From Lichenostomus cassidix (lineage: Eukaryota; Chordata; Aves; Passeriformes; Meliphagidae), in contig CM039184.1 in NCBI GenBank assembly GCA_008360975.2, forward strand, positions 54,340,797-54,404,796: a DNA stretch of 64,000 nucleotides. The letters run 5' to 3'. The position numbers and the translations under genes were made by a program. The notes beneath the pieces were generated by a model. That model was not told the DNA's origin and made no database searches. It worked only from the letters and a program-made list of their open reading frames with translations. Positions 63,546 through 64,000 of the stretch are shown one piece after another; the first letter of the stretch is position 1; each line of letters starts with the position of its first letter.

Positions 63546-64000
63546 GTAACTGGATGATTTGCCATCACTTTAAAGATAATCAAAGTGTTTGTCCTTAAGT
63601 ATTCTGAGCAGTGAAATCTTCCCAACATTAGATGCAGGCACTGAGTTAGTGGATTGCCAAATTCTATTCCCTGTTTTTGTTTGTTTAGTAGGTTCCTGAA
63701 GTTGCTGACCCATGGTCACAGACTTTGCATTCGCGCTGAGATGATCCAGCATTCACTGGACCTGTAATGTGAGTAACACCTCTGGTCAGCACTGGAGCAG
63801 GGAGATAGGTACAGTAAGTCTGTTTTTATTTACTATGGAGTGGGTCACACAGGTTTTCATTGGTATGTTCTTATCTAAAAACACAAATAATGAAAGCCTC
63901 AGAGATCCTCTCAATAATGAATAAAACGAGACTTATCTTCTCCCCTTCCACCATGATAGGCTGTCTTTATTCAATATTGAGCCGTATCTCTAAGGTTTTC
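63546..64000 (+). other. ADGRA3 intron 10, start only
   Basis: It begins gtaact and runs to the window edge. No exon matching the expected following protein (LGDVMVD-type start) is found, so the next exon lies outside. Confidence 0.85.

Noticed and set aside
1..64000. CRISPR array, operon-like gene clusters or another undescribed system
   Set aside because: The DNA is vertebrate with spliced genes; no regularly spaced repeats or closely packed genes exist in the window.
63546..64000. An eleventh ADGRA3 exon before the window end
   Set aside because: I looked for a frame encoding the expected next protein segment after an AG acceptor and found none.

Overview
The window looks like avian nuclear DNA. 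It is AT-rich and intron-rich, it carries several CR1-type LINE fragments on both strands (including a young-looking copy with the typical bird CR1 3' end), and introns hold G/T-only tracts of the kind common in bird genomes. No bacterial, organellar or viral gene is visible. The assignment to birds is inference from repeats and gene structure.

Positions 1 to about 25,500 contain no gene I can support. This block holds simple repeats, a cluster of three CR1 pieces in mixed orientation (16.2-17.9 kb), a near-perfect hairpin (21,905-22,033), and a dispersed repeat present twice in inverted but non-colinear arrangement (23.0-24.0 kb against 24.8-25.3 kb). A CpG island at about 25.5-26.46 kb follows.

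From the CpG island rightward the window is one gene on the + strand: the 5' part of ADGRA3 (GPR125), an adhesion G-protein-coupled receptor. Ten coding exons can be placed to the base: 26034-26296, 40649-40720, 47480-47551, 48906-48977, 49865-49936, 51486-51646, 52532-52745, 53679-53843, 60532-60733 and 63396-63545. Together they give 1443 nt, 481 codons, with an open frame across every junction. They encode, in order, a signal peptide, an N-terminal cap, four leucine-rich repeats (one 72-bp exon each), a cysteine-rich LRR C-terminal cap, an Ig-like domain split over two exons, a hormone-receptor-like domain and the start of the region leading to the GAIN domain. The GAIN/GPS part, seven membrane helices and cytoplasmic tail lie beyond position 64,000.

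Introns make up most of the right half. Intron 1 (14.35 kb) carries an old, long, decayed CR1-like LINE (about 38.59-40.08 kb) and a small CR1 tail near exon 1. Intron 2 carries a younger CR1. Intron 8 contains an open frame behind a good acceptor-like sequence, which would read in frame from exon 8 and is a speculative alternative last exon. I found no undescribed multi-gene system. The items most worth a check are that candidate exon, the hairpin, the non-colinear inverted repeat and the upstream ORF in the promoter island.
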